DNA of 64,000 bases from Micromonospora lutea (GCF_016863535.1 NZ_BOPB01000033.1:1-64000); one strand, 5' to 3'. Shown: positions 9,239-18,359, counted from the stretch's first letter. The notes: generated by a model from the sequence alone, not told the origin. Translations and numbers: made by a program.

Positions 9239-9482
9239 TCGCCCTCGCCGGACCGGCCAAGGTCACTGTTTCGGGGGTGTCACGAAGTCTCCGCCTCAAA
9301 TCGACAGCCGTCAAGACGACAGCGACCCGACGGCCTGGGCGCTGCGCGACGCGCGCAAAGCCACGTCCCGCCTGAGAGCAGATACGGTCCGCGTCGGCCC
9401 TGCGCAAGCGGGGCGTACCGGTGCTACATCGTGGGCGCTGGCACACTGGCCGGGCCGTCGATCCGGAACCGGGGGGCCAGTC

Positions 9483-10229
9483 ATGACGACCGTCGATCGT
9501 GTCCAGCCGAACGAGACCACCGTGCCGCTGCTGCCCTGCGTGGCCGTGGACGAGACGCTCGCCTTCTGGCGCGCCCTTGGATTCGCGGTCACCTACGAGC
9601 AGCGCAAGCCGTACGTGTATCTGGCACTGCGGTGGAGCGGATTCGAGCTGCACTACGGGCCCGCGCCCCGCGACCTCGACCCGGCGAACGAGAGCAGCGG
9701 CGGCTGCCTGGTCATGGTGGACGCGGTCGCGCCGTACCACGCGGCGTTCACCGAGGCGATGCGGCGCGCGTACGGCAAGGTGCTCGCCCGGGGGTTGCCC
9801 CGGATCACCCGCTACCGGCCCGGCGCGTCGCGATTCAGCGTCGTCGACCCCTCCGGCAACACCATCATCTTCATCGCCCGGGACGAACCGCAGGAACTGG
9901 AGTACGGCGGCTCGAAGCGGCTGACCGGGCTGGCCCGGGTGCTGGACAACGCACGGATCCTGCGTGAGTTCAAGTCCGACGACCGGGCGGCGTACCGGGC
10001 GCTCAACTCGGGGTTGCGCCGGCACGGCGACGCGGCGTCGAGCGTCGAGCGGGCGCTGGCGCTCGCCGCGCTGATCGAGCTGGCCACCGCGCTGGGCGAG
10101 CCGGAGCGGGTTTCGGAGTGGGGCGCGCAGCTCCGGACGGTGAGCCTGAGTGCCGGGGAGCGGGAGCAGGTCCGACAGGCCGTCGGCGATCCGGGCACGC
10201 TCGAACCCTGGCTTCCTGGCACCTCCTGA
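9483..10229 (+). CDS. Glyoxalase/bleomycin-resistance (VOC) superfamily protein
   Basis: 248 residues, ATG preceded by a G-rich ribosome binding site. Residues 1-130 are one VOC unit: the opening VPLLPCVAVDETLAFWRALGF, a central FELHYGP, and DPSGNTIIFI with the final beta strand. The remaining 110 residues are helical and charged (ending ELATALGEPERVSEWGAQL) and are not part of the standard fold. Single-unit VOC proteins act as dimers in antibiotic binding, dioxygenase or isomerase roles; nothing here decides between them. Neighbours give no clear link. Confidence 0.75.
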   Translation: MTTVDRVQPNETTVPLLPCVAVDETLAFWRALGFAVTYEQRKPYVYLALRWSGFELHYGPAPRDLDPANESSGGCLVMVDAVAPYHAAFTEAMRRAYGKVLARGLPRITRYRPGASRFSVVDPSGNTIIFIARDEPQELEYGGSKRLTGLARVLDNARILREFKSDDRAAYRALNSGLRRHGDAASSVERALALAALIELATALGEPERVSEWGAQLRTVSLSAGEREQVRQAVGDPGTLEPWLPGTS

Positions 10230-10280
10230 GAGTCCCGCCAAGCGCCGGTCCGGCTTCGACCCGGAGGTTCCGTCAACTGA

Positions 10281-10299
10281 CGGCTGATGGTGTCAGCCG
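10281..10299. terminator. Hairpin between convergent genes
   Basis: CGGCTGA and TCAGCCG form a perfect 7-bp stem around a 5-base loop between the ends of the VOC gene (10229) and the lipoprotein gene (10309). Confidence 0.5.
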
Positions 10300-10308
10300 G
10301 CGGCCCAG

Positions 10309-10962
10309 CTACCTCGACTGGTCGGCTGACTCGGCGCAGATGGCGGCCATCTCCTTCAGGTAGTCGGTGAGCGGTTGCAGACCCGCCGCCGCGCGCCGCG
10401 CTTCGACACCCGTCTCGTCCTTGATCGGGGTCGCGGGAACCGGCCCGTCCGCGCCGCACCGCATCTGCGTCCCGTACACCTGGGACTCGCCCTTCGCGAC
10501 CGCGACCCGATCCTCCAGATAGGCGAGATTGCCCGGCGAGGCCCGCCCCTGCGCGACAGCGTCACGCAGCAAGGTGAGCGCCTCCTGTTGGAAGGCCGGA
10601 TCGTGGTCGGAGTGCTGGACGATGGCCCAGGCGGCGTTCTCGCCGTCCTTGCCGACAAGATCGAAGGTCGGCCACCCGTGCTCCTGGACGATTTCCTTCA
10701 ATCGGAGGGTGCGCTGCTCGACAGTGTCGACCTGGGGTTGACCGTTCATCTCCGCCTGGTCCCGTTCGAGCATCTTGACGAGCTCGTCGTGCAGCCCCTT
10801 GTCCAAGGTGGCGGTCGCCGGCAACGGTTGCCGCAGCGAGGTGGAAGCCTGGCTCAGCGGCACCGACGATCCGGACGGCTCAGCGGAGCGGGGCGAGGAC
10901 GAACAGCCGACCAGAGTCGCAAGGATGATCAGCGATAGCGGTACTCGTCGCCGGCCTCGCAT
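10309..10962 (-). CDS. Lipoprotein with DUF6624-like domain
   Basis: 217 residues from the ATG at 10962, which has GGAGGT five bases upstream; a GTG two codons earlier is less likely. The N-terminus is a lipoprotein signal with the lipobox LVGC (Cys about residue 20). From about residue 50 the protein matches the pattern I associate with DUF6624: a run of helices with GWPTFDLVGKDGENAAWAI, VQHSDHDPAFQ and YGTQ. Function is unknown; the mature protein should be anchored on the outer face of the membrane. Confidence 0.75.
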   Translation of the reverse strand: MRGRRRVPLSLIILATLVGCSSSPRSAEPSGSSVPLSQASTSLRQPLPATATLDKGLHDELVKMLERDQAEMNGQPQVDTVEQRTLRLKEIVQEHGWPTFDLVGKDGENAAWAIVQHSDHDPAFQQEALTLLRDAVAQGRASPGNLAYLEDRVAVAKGESQVYGTQMRCGADGPVPATPIKDETGVEARRAAAGLQPLTDYLKEMAAICAESADQSR

Positions 10963-11029
10963 GAGCACCTCCGCCGCCGAAGTGGTGTCGACATCGGCAC
11001 CTTACCCAGAGGACAGCGCCCGCGGGTGT

Positions 11030-12760
11030 CTACAACTGCTCGGGTGCGTCGATGCCAAGCAGGTGCAGCCCGGTACGCAGGGTGTCGCCGGTGAGCCGGC
11101 ACAGGGCGAGCCGGTTGCCGCGTCGCGTCCCGGTGGTCCGCAGCACCGGGCACCGCTCGTAGAAGGTGGTGAAGGTCTGCGCCAGCCGGTACAGGTAGCC
11201 GCAGAGGCGGTGCGGCTCGTACCCGGCGGCCACCTCGGCGAGCGTGTCGGCGAAGGCGTCGAGGTCGAGGATCAGCGCCCGCTCGGCCGGCTCCAGCCCG
11301 ACGGTCGGGTCGACGGTCGCCTCGACGCCCTCCGCCCGGGCCAGGATGGAGCGTACGCGGGCGTGCGCGTACTGCAGGTAGACACCGGTGTTGCCGGTCA
11401 GCGCCAGCATCCGCTGCGGGTCGTAGGTGTAGTCGCGGACCCGGTTGTTGGCCAGGTCGGCGTACTTCACCGCACCGGTGCCGACCTGCCGGGCCCGCTC
11501 GTCCAGGGCCTCTCCGGCCAGCTCTGGGTTCTTGGCGGCGACCACGTCGCGGGCCCGGTCCACGGCCTCGGTGAGCAGGTCGACCAACCGTACGGTGTCA
11601 CCGGCCCGGGTCTTGAACGGCCGCCCGTCGGGGCCAAGGACGGTACCGAACGCCACGTGCACGGCGGGCACGGTCGGCGGCAGCCAGCCGGCCCGACGGG
11701 CGGTGTCGAAGACCATCCGGAAGTGCCGCGCCTGCCGGGCGTCGACCACGTACAGCAGCCGGTCGGCGTGCAGCTCGCCGACACGCTGCCGCAGCGCGGC
11801 CAGGTCGGTCGCGGCGTAGCCGAAGCCGCCGTCGCTCTTGCGTACGATCAAGGGAGTCGGCTCGCCGTCGGGCCCGCGGAGGTCGTCGAAGAAGACGCAG
11901 AGCGCGCCGTCGCTGGTCACGGCGACCCTACGGCGTTCGAGTTCGTCGGCGAGTCCGGGCAGCGCGGTGTTGTAGGCGCTCTCCCCCACCGAGTCGGCGT
12001 CGGTCAGCCGTACGCCGAGCCGGTCGTAGACCTCAGTGAAGTAGCGGGTCGACTCGGCGACGATGTCGCGCCACGCCGCGACGGTGGCCGGATCGCCGGC
12101 CTGCAACGCGACCACCCGCCGCCGGGCGCGGTCGGCGAAGGCCGGGTCGGCGTCGAAATCCGCCCGCGCCCGCCGGTAGAGCGTGGCCAGCCGGCGCATC
12201 GTGCCCGCGTCCTGCGGTGCTGTCGGCTCGGGGTGCTCGACCTGATGCTGGATCAGCATGCCGAACTGAGTTCCCCAGTCACCGATGTGGTTGCGCCGGA
12301 CCACTGTGCCGCCGAGGTGTTCCAGGACCCGCACCAACGCGTCGCCGATGATGGTGGAGCGGAGGTGCCCGACGTGCATCTCCTTGGCGATGTTCGGCTG
12401 GGAGTAGTCGACCACGGTGGTGACGCCCGCCTCGGGAGTGCCGACACCGAGCCGCGGATCGGTGAGCCGGTCGGTGAGCTGCGCCAGCAGCGCCCCGTCG
12501 GTCAGGTCGAGGTTGACGAAGCCCGGCCCGGCCACCTGGGCTGCGGCCACCCGACCGTCCGCGGACAGCCGCGCGACCACCTCCGCCGCGATCTCTCGCG
12601 GATTCCGCCGCCGGGCCCGCGCCGCCGCCAGCACTCCGTCGGACTGGAAGTCGGCGTGCTCGGAACGGCGAATCTGCGGTGCGAGGTCCGCCATCCCCAG
12701 GCGGGCCGCGGCGGCGGAGACGCAGTCGGACAACGACGAGGCCAACGAGGGCACGGTCAC
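11030..12760 (-). CDS. argS: Arginyl-tRNA synthetase
   Basis: 576 residues from a GTG at 12760 with GGGAG five bases upstream; the open frame continues upstream without a plausible N-terminus. Class I synthetase: N-terminal Add1 tRNA-recognition region (FQSDG, GPGFVNLDL), the HIGH-equivalent HVGHLRST (about residue 125), NHIGDWGTQFGMLI, the PFKTRAGDT stretch that replaces KMSKS in ArgRS, and the C-terminal DALR anticodon-binding domain. It charges tRNA-Arg in the cytoplasm. It stands alone between two lipoprotein genes, so this could be either the main copy or a second argS; the window cannot say. Confidence 0.95.
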   Translation of the reverse strand: MTVPSLASSLSDCVSAAAARLGMADLAPQIRRSEHADFQSDGVLAAARARRRNPREIAAEVVARLSADGRVAAAQVAGPGFVNLDLTDGALLAQLTDRLTDPRLGVGTPEAGVTTVVDYSQPNIAKEMHVGHLRSTIIGDALVRVLEHLGGTVVRRNHIGDWGTQFGMLIQHQVEHPEPTAPQDAGTMRRLATLYRRARADFDADPAFADRARRRVVALQAGDPATVAAWRDIVAESTRYFTEVYDRLGVRLTDADSVGESAYNTALPGLADELERRRVAVTSDGALCVFFDDLRGPDGEPTPLIVRKSDGGFGYAATDLAALRQRVGELHADRLLYVVDARQARHFRMVFDTARRAGWLPPTVPAVHVAFGTVLGPDGRPFKTRAGDTVRLVDLLTEAVDRARDVVAAKNPELAGEALDERARQVGTGAVKYADLANNRVRDYTYDPQRMLALTGNTGVYLQYAHARVRSILARAEGVEATVDPTVGLEPAERALILDLDAFADTLAEVAAGYEPHRLCGYLYRLAQTFTTFYERCPVLRTTGTRRGNRLALCRLTGDTLRTGLHLLGIDAPEQL

Positions 12761-13169
12761 AGGAGCTCCCTGGCATGGGATGAACGGGATCGTCACGAGG
12801 CGGCCGGCCGCACGGCAGGTGCGGACACGACGGAGGTACGCGCGAGAGGACGGACGACTATCGTCGTCGCAGGCGCGAGCGGCGGACGGTGCCGAGCACC
12901 CGGTCCATCTCCACCGCCTCGAACGCCGGGCCGCGATCCGAGTGCGGCCAGATGCCGGAAGTGTACGCGTCATCCGGTGCGGCGGTGGGCCGGGTCGGTG
13001 CGCGCCTGTCGCGGCGTCCCCTCGACGCATGGGGAAAACCCTGATTCCCGCCCCACGGGCACTGTCTAGGGTCGATCACAGGCCCACCCCGGTCCACTTC
13101 TGACGGACCGGGGCCGACACCGGTTGGTCGGTGCCGGTCGGGCACTTTCCGAGCCGACGAGGAGTACCG
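12761..13169. other. Intergenic region with hairpins before the lipoprotein gene
   Basis: No supported gene. It separates argS (minus) from the plus-strand lipoprotein. A 9-bp perfect stem (CCCCGGTCC at 13087-13095 with 13105-13113) and a second imperfect hairpin at 13115-13139 fall in the presumed 5' leader of the plus-strand gene. A TAGGGT at 13067-13072 could serve as a -10 hexamer. A minus-strand frame ending at 12858 has protein-like composition but no start signal I can defend. Confidence 0.4.
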
Positions 13170-14639
13170 GTGCGCAAGGTTGTCTCGGCCGTCCTCACGC
13201 TGCTCCTGGCCCTTGCCGCAACCGGTTGCGGCAACGGATCCCCCGCCGATCCCACCGCCGTCGAGGATGACCCGTACAGCGAATCGGCGCTGCGCTACGG
13301 GCTGGCACCCGTGCCCCATCCCGACCTGACCTACCAGCCCGACGTGGTTCTCGTCGGCGGCGGGGGCCGCTCGGTCCGGTCGGTCACCGCGGACGGGTTG
13401 ACCTGGCGGATCGACGCTGCCGCGCCCCGCGCCGACAAGCTGGCGTCCGGAAAGATCATGTTCATCACCGGCCGAGGCGTGGGCCGGGTGCTGGACCTGC
13501 GGCGCGACGGTGACGACCTGCTCGTCACCATCGGCCCGGTCACCGTCACCGACGTGATCCGCGACGGCATCCTCGAGCAGCGGGGCATCGCGATCGAGAA
13601 CCCGGTCGTCTACCAGGCCGGAGAACCGCTCTGGGCGATGTCCGAGGCGGAGGCCGAGTCGCTCGGTGCCACGCCGTCCGGTCGCGCCGGGCGCGCCGCT
13701 CCGCTGCGGCTCGCCCCGACGCCACCCCGGCCGGCCCAGCCGCCACCGGCCCGTGGCGGCGGTGAGGTCAAGTCGGTCGTCGCCAACTTCTCCACCGGGG
13801 TGAGCCTCAACGACGGCGCCGAGGTCAGCTTCCACTACGACCGCGCCGGCACGAAGCTGTCCGGACGAGCCGCGCTCACCTTCAACCGGCCGGAGGCGGA
13901 CTTCCACCTGAGCATCAAGGGCGGTTCGGTCACCCGGGCGGACCTGACGATCAGCGGTGGCTTCGGCATCCGCTACTCGTTCGAGGCGGGGATCCAGGAC
14001 GGGCAGAACATCACCGCGGTGCTCCCCGTCCCGGCGGAGTTCAGCATCCCGATCGGGCGAGTCATCGGCGTACCGCTGGCGCTCACCGTCAGCCAGACGC
14101 TGAAGGTCACCACCGCGTTCGGTGCGAAGGCCGGAACGGTCAAGGGCAACGGCGAGTTCTCCCTGGCCGGCTCGCTCGGCTACGGCTACGTCAACGGCAC
14201 GTTCGGCCCGCAGGTCAGCAAGAACTTCAAGCGCAAGGAGAGCCTGATCAACTCTCTGCGTGGGGTCCCGGTCGGGGTGATGGGCCTGCTGATCGAGCAC
14301 CGGGTCCGGTTCGATGTCGGGTTCAGCGCCTTCGTGCTCAAGGCCGGCCTGTTCTTCGAGGTGTCGACCGGCTACGGGACGACCATCGGATCGGCGCTGG
14401 GCGCACCGCTGGCGGTCTGCCGCGGGGTCGGCCTCGGCGTCCGTGCCTCGTACGGCATCGGGTACGAGATCCTCGCCCCGGTCGTAAAAATGATCAACAA
14501 GTTTCTCCGCCTGGTGAAGATCGCGCCGATCAACTCGTCCGGCAAGCTGGGGCCGAAGCCGTACGTCATCCACACGGCGGAGGAGATCATTCCGCCTGGC
14601 ACCAAGCTCTGCGGCACCCCCAAGCCGGCAGCCGCCTGA
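13170..14639 (+). CDS. Large lipoprotein of unknown function
   Basis: 489 residues from a GTG at 13170 with GAGGAG upstream. The N-terminus is a lipoprotein signal with lipobox LAATGC (Cys about residue 17). Early residues include DVVLVGGGGRSVRSVT; a Pro/Ala/Arg-rich stretch near residues 170-200 separates an N-terminal part from a C-terminal part of alternating hydrophobic/polar strands with many Gly, such as FGIRYSFEAGIQDG and GSLGYGYVNGTFG. This looks like a beta-rich surface protein. I recognise no family. It stands alone after a structured leader. Confidence 0.7.
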   Translation: MRKVVSAVLTLLLALAATGCGNGSPADPTAVEDDPYSESALRYGLAPVPHPDLTYQPDVVLVGGGGRSVRSVTADGLTWRIDAAAPRADKLASGKIMFITGRGVGRVLDLRRDGDDLLVTIGPVTVTDVIRDGILEQRGIAIENPVVYQAGEPLWAMSEAEAESLGATPSGRAGRAAPLRLAPTPPRPAQPPPARGGGEVKSVVANFSTGVSLNDGAEVSFHYDRAGTKLSGRAALTFNRPEADFHLSIKGGSVTRADLTISGGFGIRYSFEAGIQDGQNITAVLPVPAEFSIPIGRVIGVPLALTVSQTLKVTTAFGAKAGTVKGNGEFSLAGSLGYGYVNGTFGPQVSKNFKRKESLINSLRGVPVGVMGLLIEHRVRFDVGFSAFVLKAGLFFEVSTGYGTTIGSALGAPLAVCRGVGLGVRASYGIGYEILAPVVKMINKFLRLVKIAPINSSGKLGPKPYVIHTAEEIIPPGTKLCGTPKPAAA

Positions 14640-14736
14640 CGGTGGACACCGCCGGTGTCGGCCCTGAGGTGTCCGGTCAGCGAGCCGCGTCGTCGCCGGT
14701 GCGCGGGGTCCGGCGTGGCAGGCCCGGCGCCCAGGC

Positions 14737-15186
14737 TCAGTCCGGCAGGTCTGCGATCCGGGTCGAAAGCCTGCGCAGCATCGCGAGTTCGTCGGCGCTG
14801 ACGTGCTCCAGGAAGCGGGACCGCACCGAGACGACGTGGTGCGGGGCCGCCTGTTCCAGGACCGCGAAGCCGTCGTCGGTCAGGTGCAGGAGGCAGCCGC
14901 GCGCGTCCTGCGGATCAGGTTCCTTGTCGATCAGCCCTCGACCCTGCATCCGCGCGGCGTGGTGGGACAGTCGACTGCGCGACCACTCCATCTTGGCGGC
15001 CAGTTCCTTGAGCGGCCACCGGCGGTCGGGCTTCTCCGACAGCGTGCTCAACACCTCGTAGTCCGCCGCGGAGAGCCCTGAGTCGCGCGCCAGATCACGA
15101 CCGATCCGGGCCGGCAGTGCGACGAGCAACCGCCGGAACGCCCGCCACGCCTGTTCCTCGTCCTCGCTCAGCCAGTCGGTGTCCAT
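14737..15186 (-). CDS. MarR-family transcriptional regulator
   Basis: 149 residues, ATG start. Winged-helix layout of MarR proteins: N-terminal dimer helices, the DNA-binding region with LKELAAKMEWSRSRLSHHAARM, and the wing with D-P-x-D-A-R-G. It is divergent from the FMN reductase-GNAT gene and separated by only 55 bp containing two identical TGACATGTCA palindromes, which are its probable operators. It would thus repress itself and its neighbour until a ligand is bound. Confidence 0.9.
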   Translation of the reverse strand: MDTDWLSEDEEQAWRAFRRLLVALPARIGRDLARDSGLSAADYEVLSTLSEKPDRRWPLKELAAKMEWSRSRLSHHAARMQGRGLIDKEPDPQDARGCLLHLTDDGFAVLEQAAPHHVVSVRSRFLEHVSADELAMLRRLSTRIADLPD

Positions 15187-15205
15187 CCGAACACTCTACA
15201 TTTCG

Positions 15206-15247
15206 TTGACATGTCATCAAGACCTCCCTAGTCTCGTTGACATGTCA
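15206..15247 (+). promoter_or_regulatory. Leaderless promoter with two MarR operator palindromes
   Basis: TTGACA (15206-15211), a 17-bp spacer and TAGTCT (15229-15234) predict a transcript starting at about 15241-15242, exactly at the ATG of the reductase gene, which has no Shine-Dalgarno. Two copies of the palindrome TGACATGTCA lie at 15207-15216 and 15238-15247, 31 bp apart or three helical turns. One covers the -35, the other covers the transcription start and start codon. Confidence 0.75.
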
Positions 15248-16372
15248 TCGAATAGCCCCAGCGACCTCCGCGTCCTCGTCATCGTCGCCAGCACCCGACC
15301 CGGCCGGCTCGGACCCGCGATAGCCGACTGGTTCGTGCAGACCACCCGCCCGCAGGCGGCGGATGGCAGGGTCACCGTCGACGTCGCGGATCTCGCCGAC
15401 ATCGGGCTGCCGCTGCTCGACGAACCCGAGCATCCCGCCCAGGGCAGCTACCAGCACGAGCACACCCGCCGGTGGAGCCGCACCGTGCAGCTTGCGGACG
15501 CCTTCGTGGTGGTGACGCCGGAGTACAACTTCGGCATGCCGGCGGCGCTGAAGAACGCCTTCGACTTCCTCTACCACGAATGGGCGTGGAAGCCGGTGGC
15601 CTTCGTCAGCTACGGCAACACCTCGGCCGGCACCCGGTCGGTACAGATGGCAAAGCAGGTCGTCACGACGCTGAGGATGATGCCCGTCGGCGCGACCGTC
15701 GCCCTGCGCCTCGCGGACAGCGTCCGGGACGGTCGGGTGAGCGGGTCCCCGACGCTCGACGCCGCCGCCCGCGCCGTGCTGGTCGAGGTGAGCCGGGTGG
15801 CCCGCGCGATGCGCCCGCTGCGCGGCGGAACCGACGTCGTCGACGGACCGGTCGACGGCCTCACCCTCACCGACGGTCAGCCGGGCGACCTGGCGGAACT
15901 GCTCGTCCTCCAGCGCTGCTGCTGGGTGCAGGAAGCCATCGTCAACGACACCCTCGACCTGGCACCGCTGCGGGAGACCCTCGACGACCTGCACGCCTCG
16001 ATGTCGACCTGGCGGTGGTGGTGCGTACGCCGCGACGGCCGCCTCGTCGCGGCGGTCCGCGCCCGGGCGCACGAGGGCACCTGGCTGATCGGACGCCTCA
16101 TGGTGGCGCCCGACCAGGCGGGCAACGGCATCGGTTCCTGGCTGCTGTCGTACGCCGAGGAACAGGCACCCGAGGAGACCACCGGCTGCACGCTGTTCAC
16201 CGGTCACCGCAGCACCCGAAACATCAGGTTGTACGAGCGCGCGGGCTACACCCGCACCTGGGTCGCGGATCCACCGCAGGACGTCGTGCACCTGTCCAAG
16301 CCGCGCCCGGCCGGCCAACCGCACCGACCGATGACCGACAGCCCTGTCCACGACGGTGCCGGCGTGGGGTGA
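15242..16372 (+). CDS. NADPH-dependent FMN reductase fused to a GNAT acetyltransferase
   Basis: 376 residues from the ATG at 15242, which lies within the predicted transcription start; an upstream in-frame start would lie inside the divergent regulator. Residues 1-190 are an NADPH-dependent FMN reductase (flavodoxin fold) with VIVASTRPGRLG and the substrate loop TPEYNFGMPAALKNAFDF. Residues 210-365 are a GNAT domain with the acetyl-CoA loop VAPDQAGNGIGSWL and the closing N-I-R-L-Y-E-R-A-G-Y. Both domains look intact. The fusion may link quinone or nitro reduction to acetylation of the same xenobiotic, consistent with MarR control; that is inference. Confidence 0.88.
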   Translation: MSSNSPSDLRVLVIVASTRPGRLGPAIADWFVQTTRPQAADGRVTVDVADLADIGLPLLDEPEHPAQGSYQHEHTRRWSRTVQLADAFVVVTPEYNFGMPAALKNAFDFLYHEWAWKPVAFVSYGNTSAGTRSVQMAKQVVTTLRMMPVGATVALRLADSVRDGRVSGSPTLDAAARAVLVEVSRVARAMRPLRGGTDVVDGPVDGLTLTDGQPGDLAELLVLQRCCWVQEAIVNDTLDLAPLRETLDDLHASMSTWRWWCVRRDGRLVAAVRARAHEGTWLIGRLMVAPDQAGNGIGSWLLSYAEEQAPEETTGCTLFTGHRSTRNIRLYERAGYTRTWVADPPQDVVHLSKPRPAGQPHRPMTDSPVHDGAGVG

Positions 16373-16664
16373 TGCCGAAGTGCCCGCGCTCCGCGACGCA
16401 CGCGTCCTCGGCCACCGCGCCGGTTGGCGAGCGGCAACGGGTCGCGGTCGTCGGCATCTCCTCGTCCTCGGGCACCGAACTGGACCGCACTCTCGCCGCA
16501 CTCGGCACCAACCTGCTCACCGTGCCACCGGGGCGGACGTTCTTCGGCGCCGACGCGCAACTGCCGCTGGAATCGGTCGCGATGATCGGTCGGATCGGGC
16601 CGGTGACCCAGGTGGCGGCCAGCTCACCGACGCGGAGGTCTACCGCACCGACCGCACGACGTGA
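16372..16664 (+). pseudogene. Remnant of a MacB-type ABC transporter permease
   Basis: From about 16435 the frame beginning at 16372 reads VAVVGISSSSGTELDRTLA, then LGTNLLTVPPG and AMIGRIGPVTQVAA, the pattern of the periplasmic domain at the start of MacB/FtsX-like permeases. Near 16625 the match jumps to the +1 frame (LTDAEVYRTDRT) and stops, so there is a frameshift and the rest of the roughly 400-residue permease, including all later membrane helices, is missing. The first membrane segment is also absent. The piece overlaps the stop of the preceding gene by one base. Confidence 0.7.
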
Positions 16665-16686
16665 GCCGCCGAGGCGATCGGCGCCA

Positions 16687-16718
16687 CGGGGCGTCCGGGT
16701 GGATTCCCGGGCGCCCCG
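16687..16718. terminator. GC-rich hairpin between convergent genes
   Basis: A 13-bp stem (one G-T wobble) around the 6-base loop TGGATT, placed between the permease remnant and the stop of the SGNH hydrolase at 16731. Confidence 0.7.
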
Positions 16719-16730
16719 CAGCGGTCACCG

Positions 16731-18359
16731 TCACAGGGTGATGCCGAGTACCTGTCGCAGTCGGTCGGCGACGGCCCGGTAGCCGGCGGCGTTGGGGTGG
16801 AACGAATCCTCCGGGTCCGAGATCACGAACCCGTTGGACCACGGACCATCGCTGCACACCCGGTGTCCCTGGAACGCGTCGAAGGCGTCCACGAAGACGA
16901 TCCGCCCGTCACCGGTCGCGCGGACGGCCGCGGCGATCATGTCGCGAGCCTGGGCGGTGGCCTCGGCGATGCGGGTGAGTTCGGCGGTGTCGATGGTGGC
17001 GTTCGTACCGAAGCAACCCAATCTCGTGGGCAGTGGGTCCACCCCCGGAATGGGCAGGAAGGCCGGATAGCTCAGCACTGCCAGCACACCGTCCGACCGC
17101 ATCCGCGAGAGGATGTTCTGGTAGAGCGCCACCAGCCTGACCTGGGTGGCCTGTAGCTCCGCCGGGGTGACCAGCGGAGCGCCACCGCAGTCCGACAGCG
17201 CGCAGTCGCGTAGCTTCGCGGCGAAGCCGAGGTCGTTACCGCCGATGGTGACCGTCACCAGCCTCGTGTAGGGCTTCACGTATTCGATCTGCGCGAATTC
17301 CTCCAGGCTCCGCGGGTTGGTCAGGTCGCTGATCCGCGCGCCATGACACGCCTTCAGGTTCGTCCGGTCGATCGGCAGGCCCCGGAACCGGTCGCCCCGG
17401 ATCTGCATCGAATAGGTGGCGTTGGCGCGCCGGCAGGTCGCCGGGTTCGGCGGGCCGAGGTACGGTGGCGCGCCGGTGCCGGCGGAGTACGAGTCACCCA
17501 GCGCCGTGTAGCGGATCACCGGTGCCGCCAGCCCGGTGTCGAGCGTCCCGGTGCCCAGCACGATGTGCAGCAGATCCGTGCCGAGCCCCTCGCAGAGCAG
17601 GTAGCGCAGACCGGGCAGCGGACCGCAGGCGCCCCAGGCGGTTCCGATCGGCGCCAGCAGGTAGAGCTCGAAGAGGATCTCCACCTGACGTCCACCGTCG
17701 TAGAAGTCACCGGGTATCCGGACGCCGCCGCTGGTGGCTCCGTAGTAGTACCGGTTGAAGGCGAACGGCGAGCCCACGTACAGCAGCGTGCCGTCGTATC
17801 CGGCGCTGCGGTCGACGACGCCGACGACACCGTACGCGTAGTCGAGGTAGAAGTTGCAGCTCAGCTCCGCGAAGTACTCGACGGTCGCGGAGTAGTTGTC
17901 CGCGTCGGCGTTGACCGACGTCCGGCGCGCCACCTGCTCCTGGCAGTACCAGTCCGCGTCCTGCTCGGCACCGGCGGTCCGGCTGCGTACCGCTGACCCG
18001 GTCCCCGCGCGCAGACCGTTCCCAGTCGCCTTCTCCTGACCCGGCAGAGCTTTGGGACTGACCGGTCTGGTGCTGCTGGTGAAGGGTGCCGCTCGGGTGC
18101 CCTTACGCGGCACCACCACCGGTCCGGGAAGATCCGGTCGTGGTTCCCACGCCTCGGTCGATCCGCTCTCTCCGGCGGCCGACACCGTCGGCGCGGCCGT
18201 CGCACCGGTCGGCGCGGCCGAGGCGGCCACCGCCGGCTGCACCGCGGCCAGCAGTCCGACCACCACCAGGATCGGCACGCCCACACCGGGACGTCGCCGT
18301 AACGACCACCACGGGAAGGTGGCCCGGTGCCGGGACCGGCGTTTTCCGTCCACGATCAT
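16731..18359 (-). CDS. Secreted SGNH/GDSL-family lipase or esterase
   Basis: 542 residues from ATG 18359 (a GTG directly before it is possible). A basic N-terminus and hydrophobic core ending AVAASAAP form a long signal peptide. Residues 45-280 are a Ser/Thr/Pro-rich and then beta-rich region of unknown role. The catalytic SGNH domain follows: block I LGDSYSAG (about residue 288, nucleophile Ser), a middle block with KACHGARI, block III GGNDLGF (about 372) and block V DSFHPNAAGY (about 520, Asp and His). Paired cysteines are spread through the domain, as expected for an exported protein. Substrate is not readable. Confidence 0.88.
   Translation of the reverse strand: MIVDGKRRSRHRATFPWWSLRRRPGVGVPILVVVGLLAAVQPAVAASAAPTGATAAPTVSAAGESGSTEAWEPRPDLPGPVVVPRKGTRAAPFTSSTRPVSPKALPGQEKATGNGLRAGTGSAVRSRTAGAEQDADWYCQEQVARRTSVNADADNYSATVEYFAELSCNFYLDYAYGVVGVVDRSAGYDGTLLYVGSPFAFNRYYYGATSGGVRIPGDFYDGGRQVEILFELYLLAPIGTAWGACGPLPGLRYLLCEGLGTDLLHIVLGTGTLDTGLAAPVIRYTALGDSYSAGTGAPPYLGPPNPATCRRANATYSMQIRGDRFRGLPIDRTNLKACHGARISDLTNPRSLEEFAQIEYVKPYTRLVTVTIGGNDLGFAAKLRDCALSDCGGAPLVTPAELQATQVRLVALYQNILSRMRSDGVLAVLSYPAFLPIPGVDPLPTRLGCFGTNATIDTAELTRIAEATAQARDMIAAAVRATGDGRIVFVDAFDAFQGHRVCSDGPWSNGFVISDPEDSFHPNAAGYRAVADRLRQVLGITL

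Noticed and set aside
9198..10241. N-terminal extension of the GH43 reading frame to 10241
   Set aside because: It runs antisense through the VOC gene and places the signal peptide internally; the ATG at 9197 gives a normal secreted enzyme.
12858..14573. Minus-strand frame of 571 codons
   Set aside because: Most of it is antisense to the lipoprotein gene. Its last 40 residues look protein-like but there is no start signal or family match.
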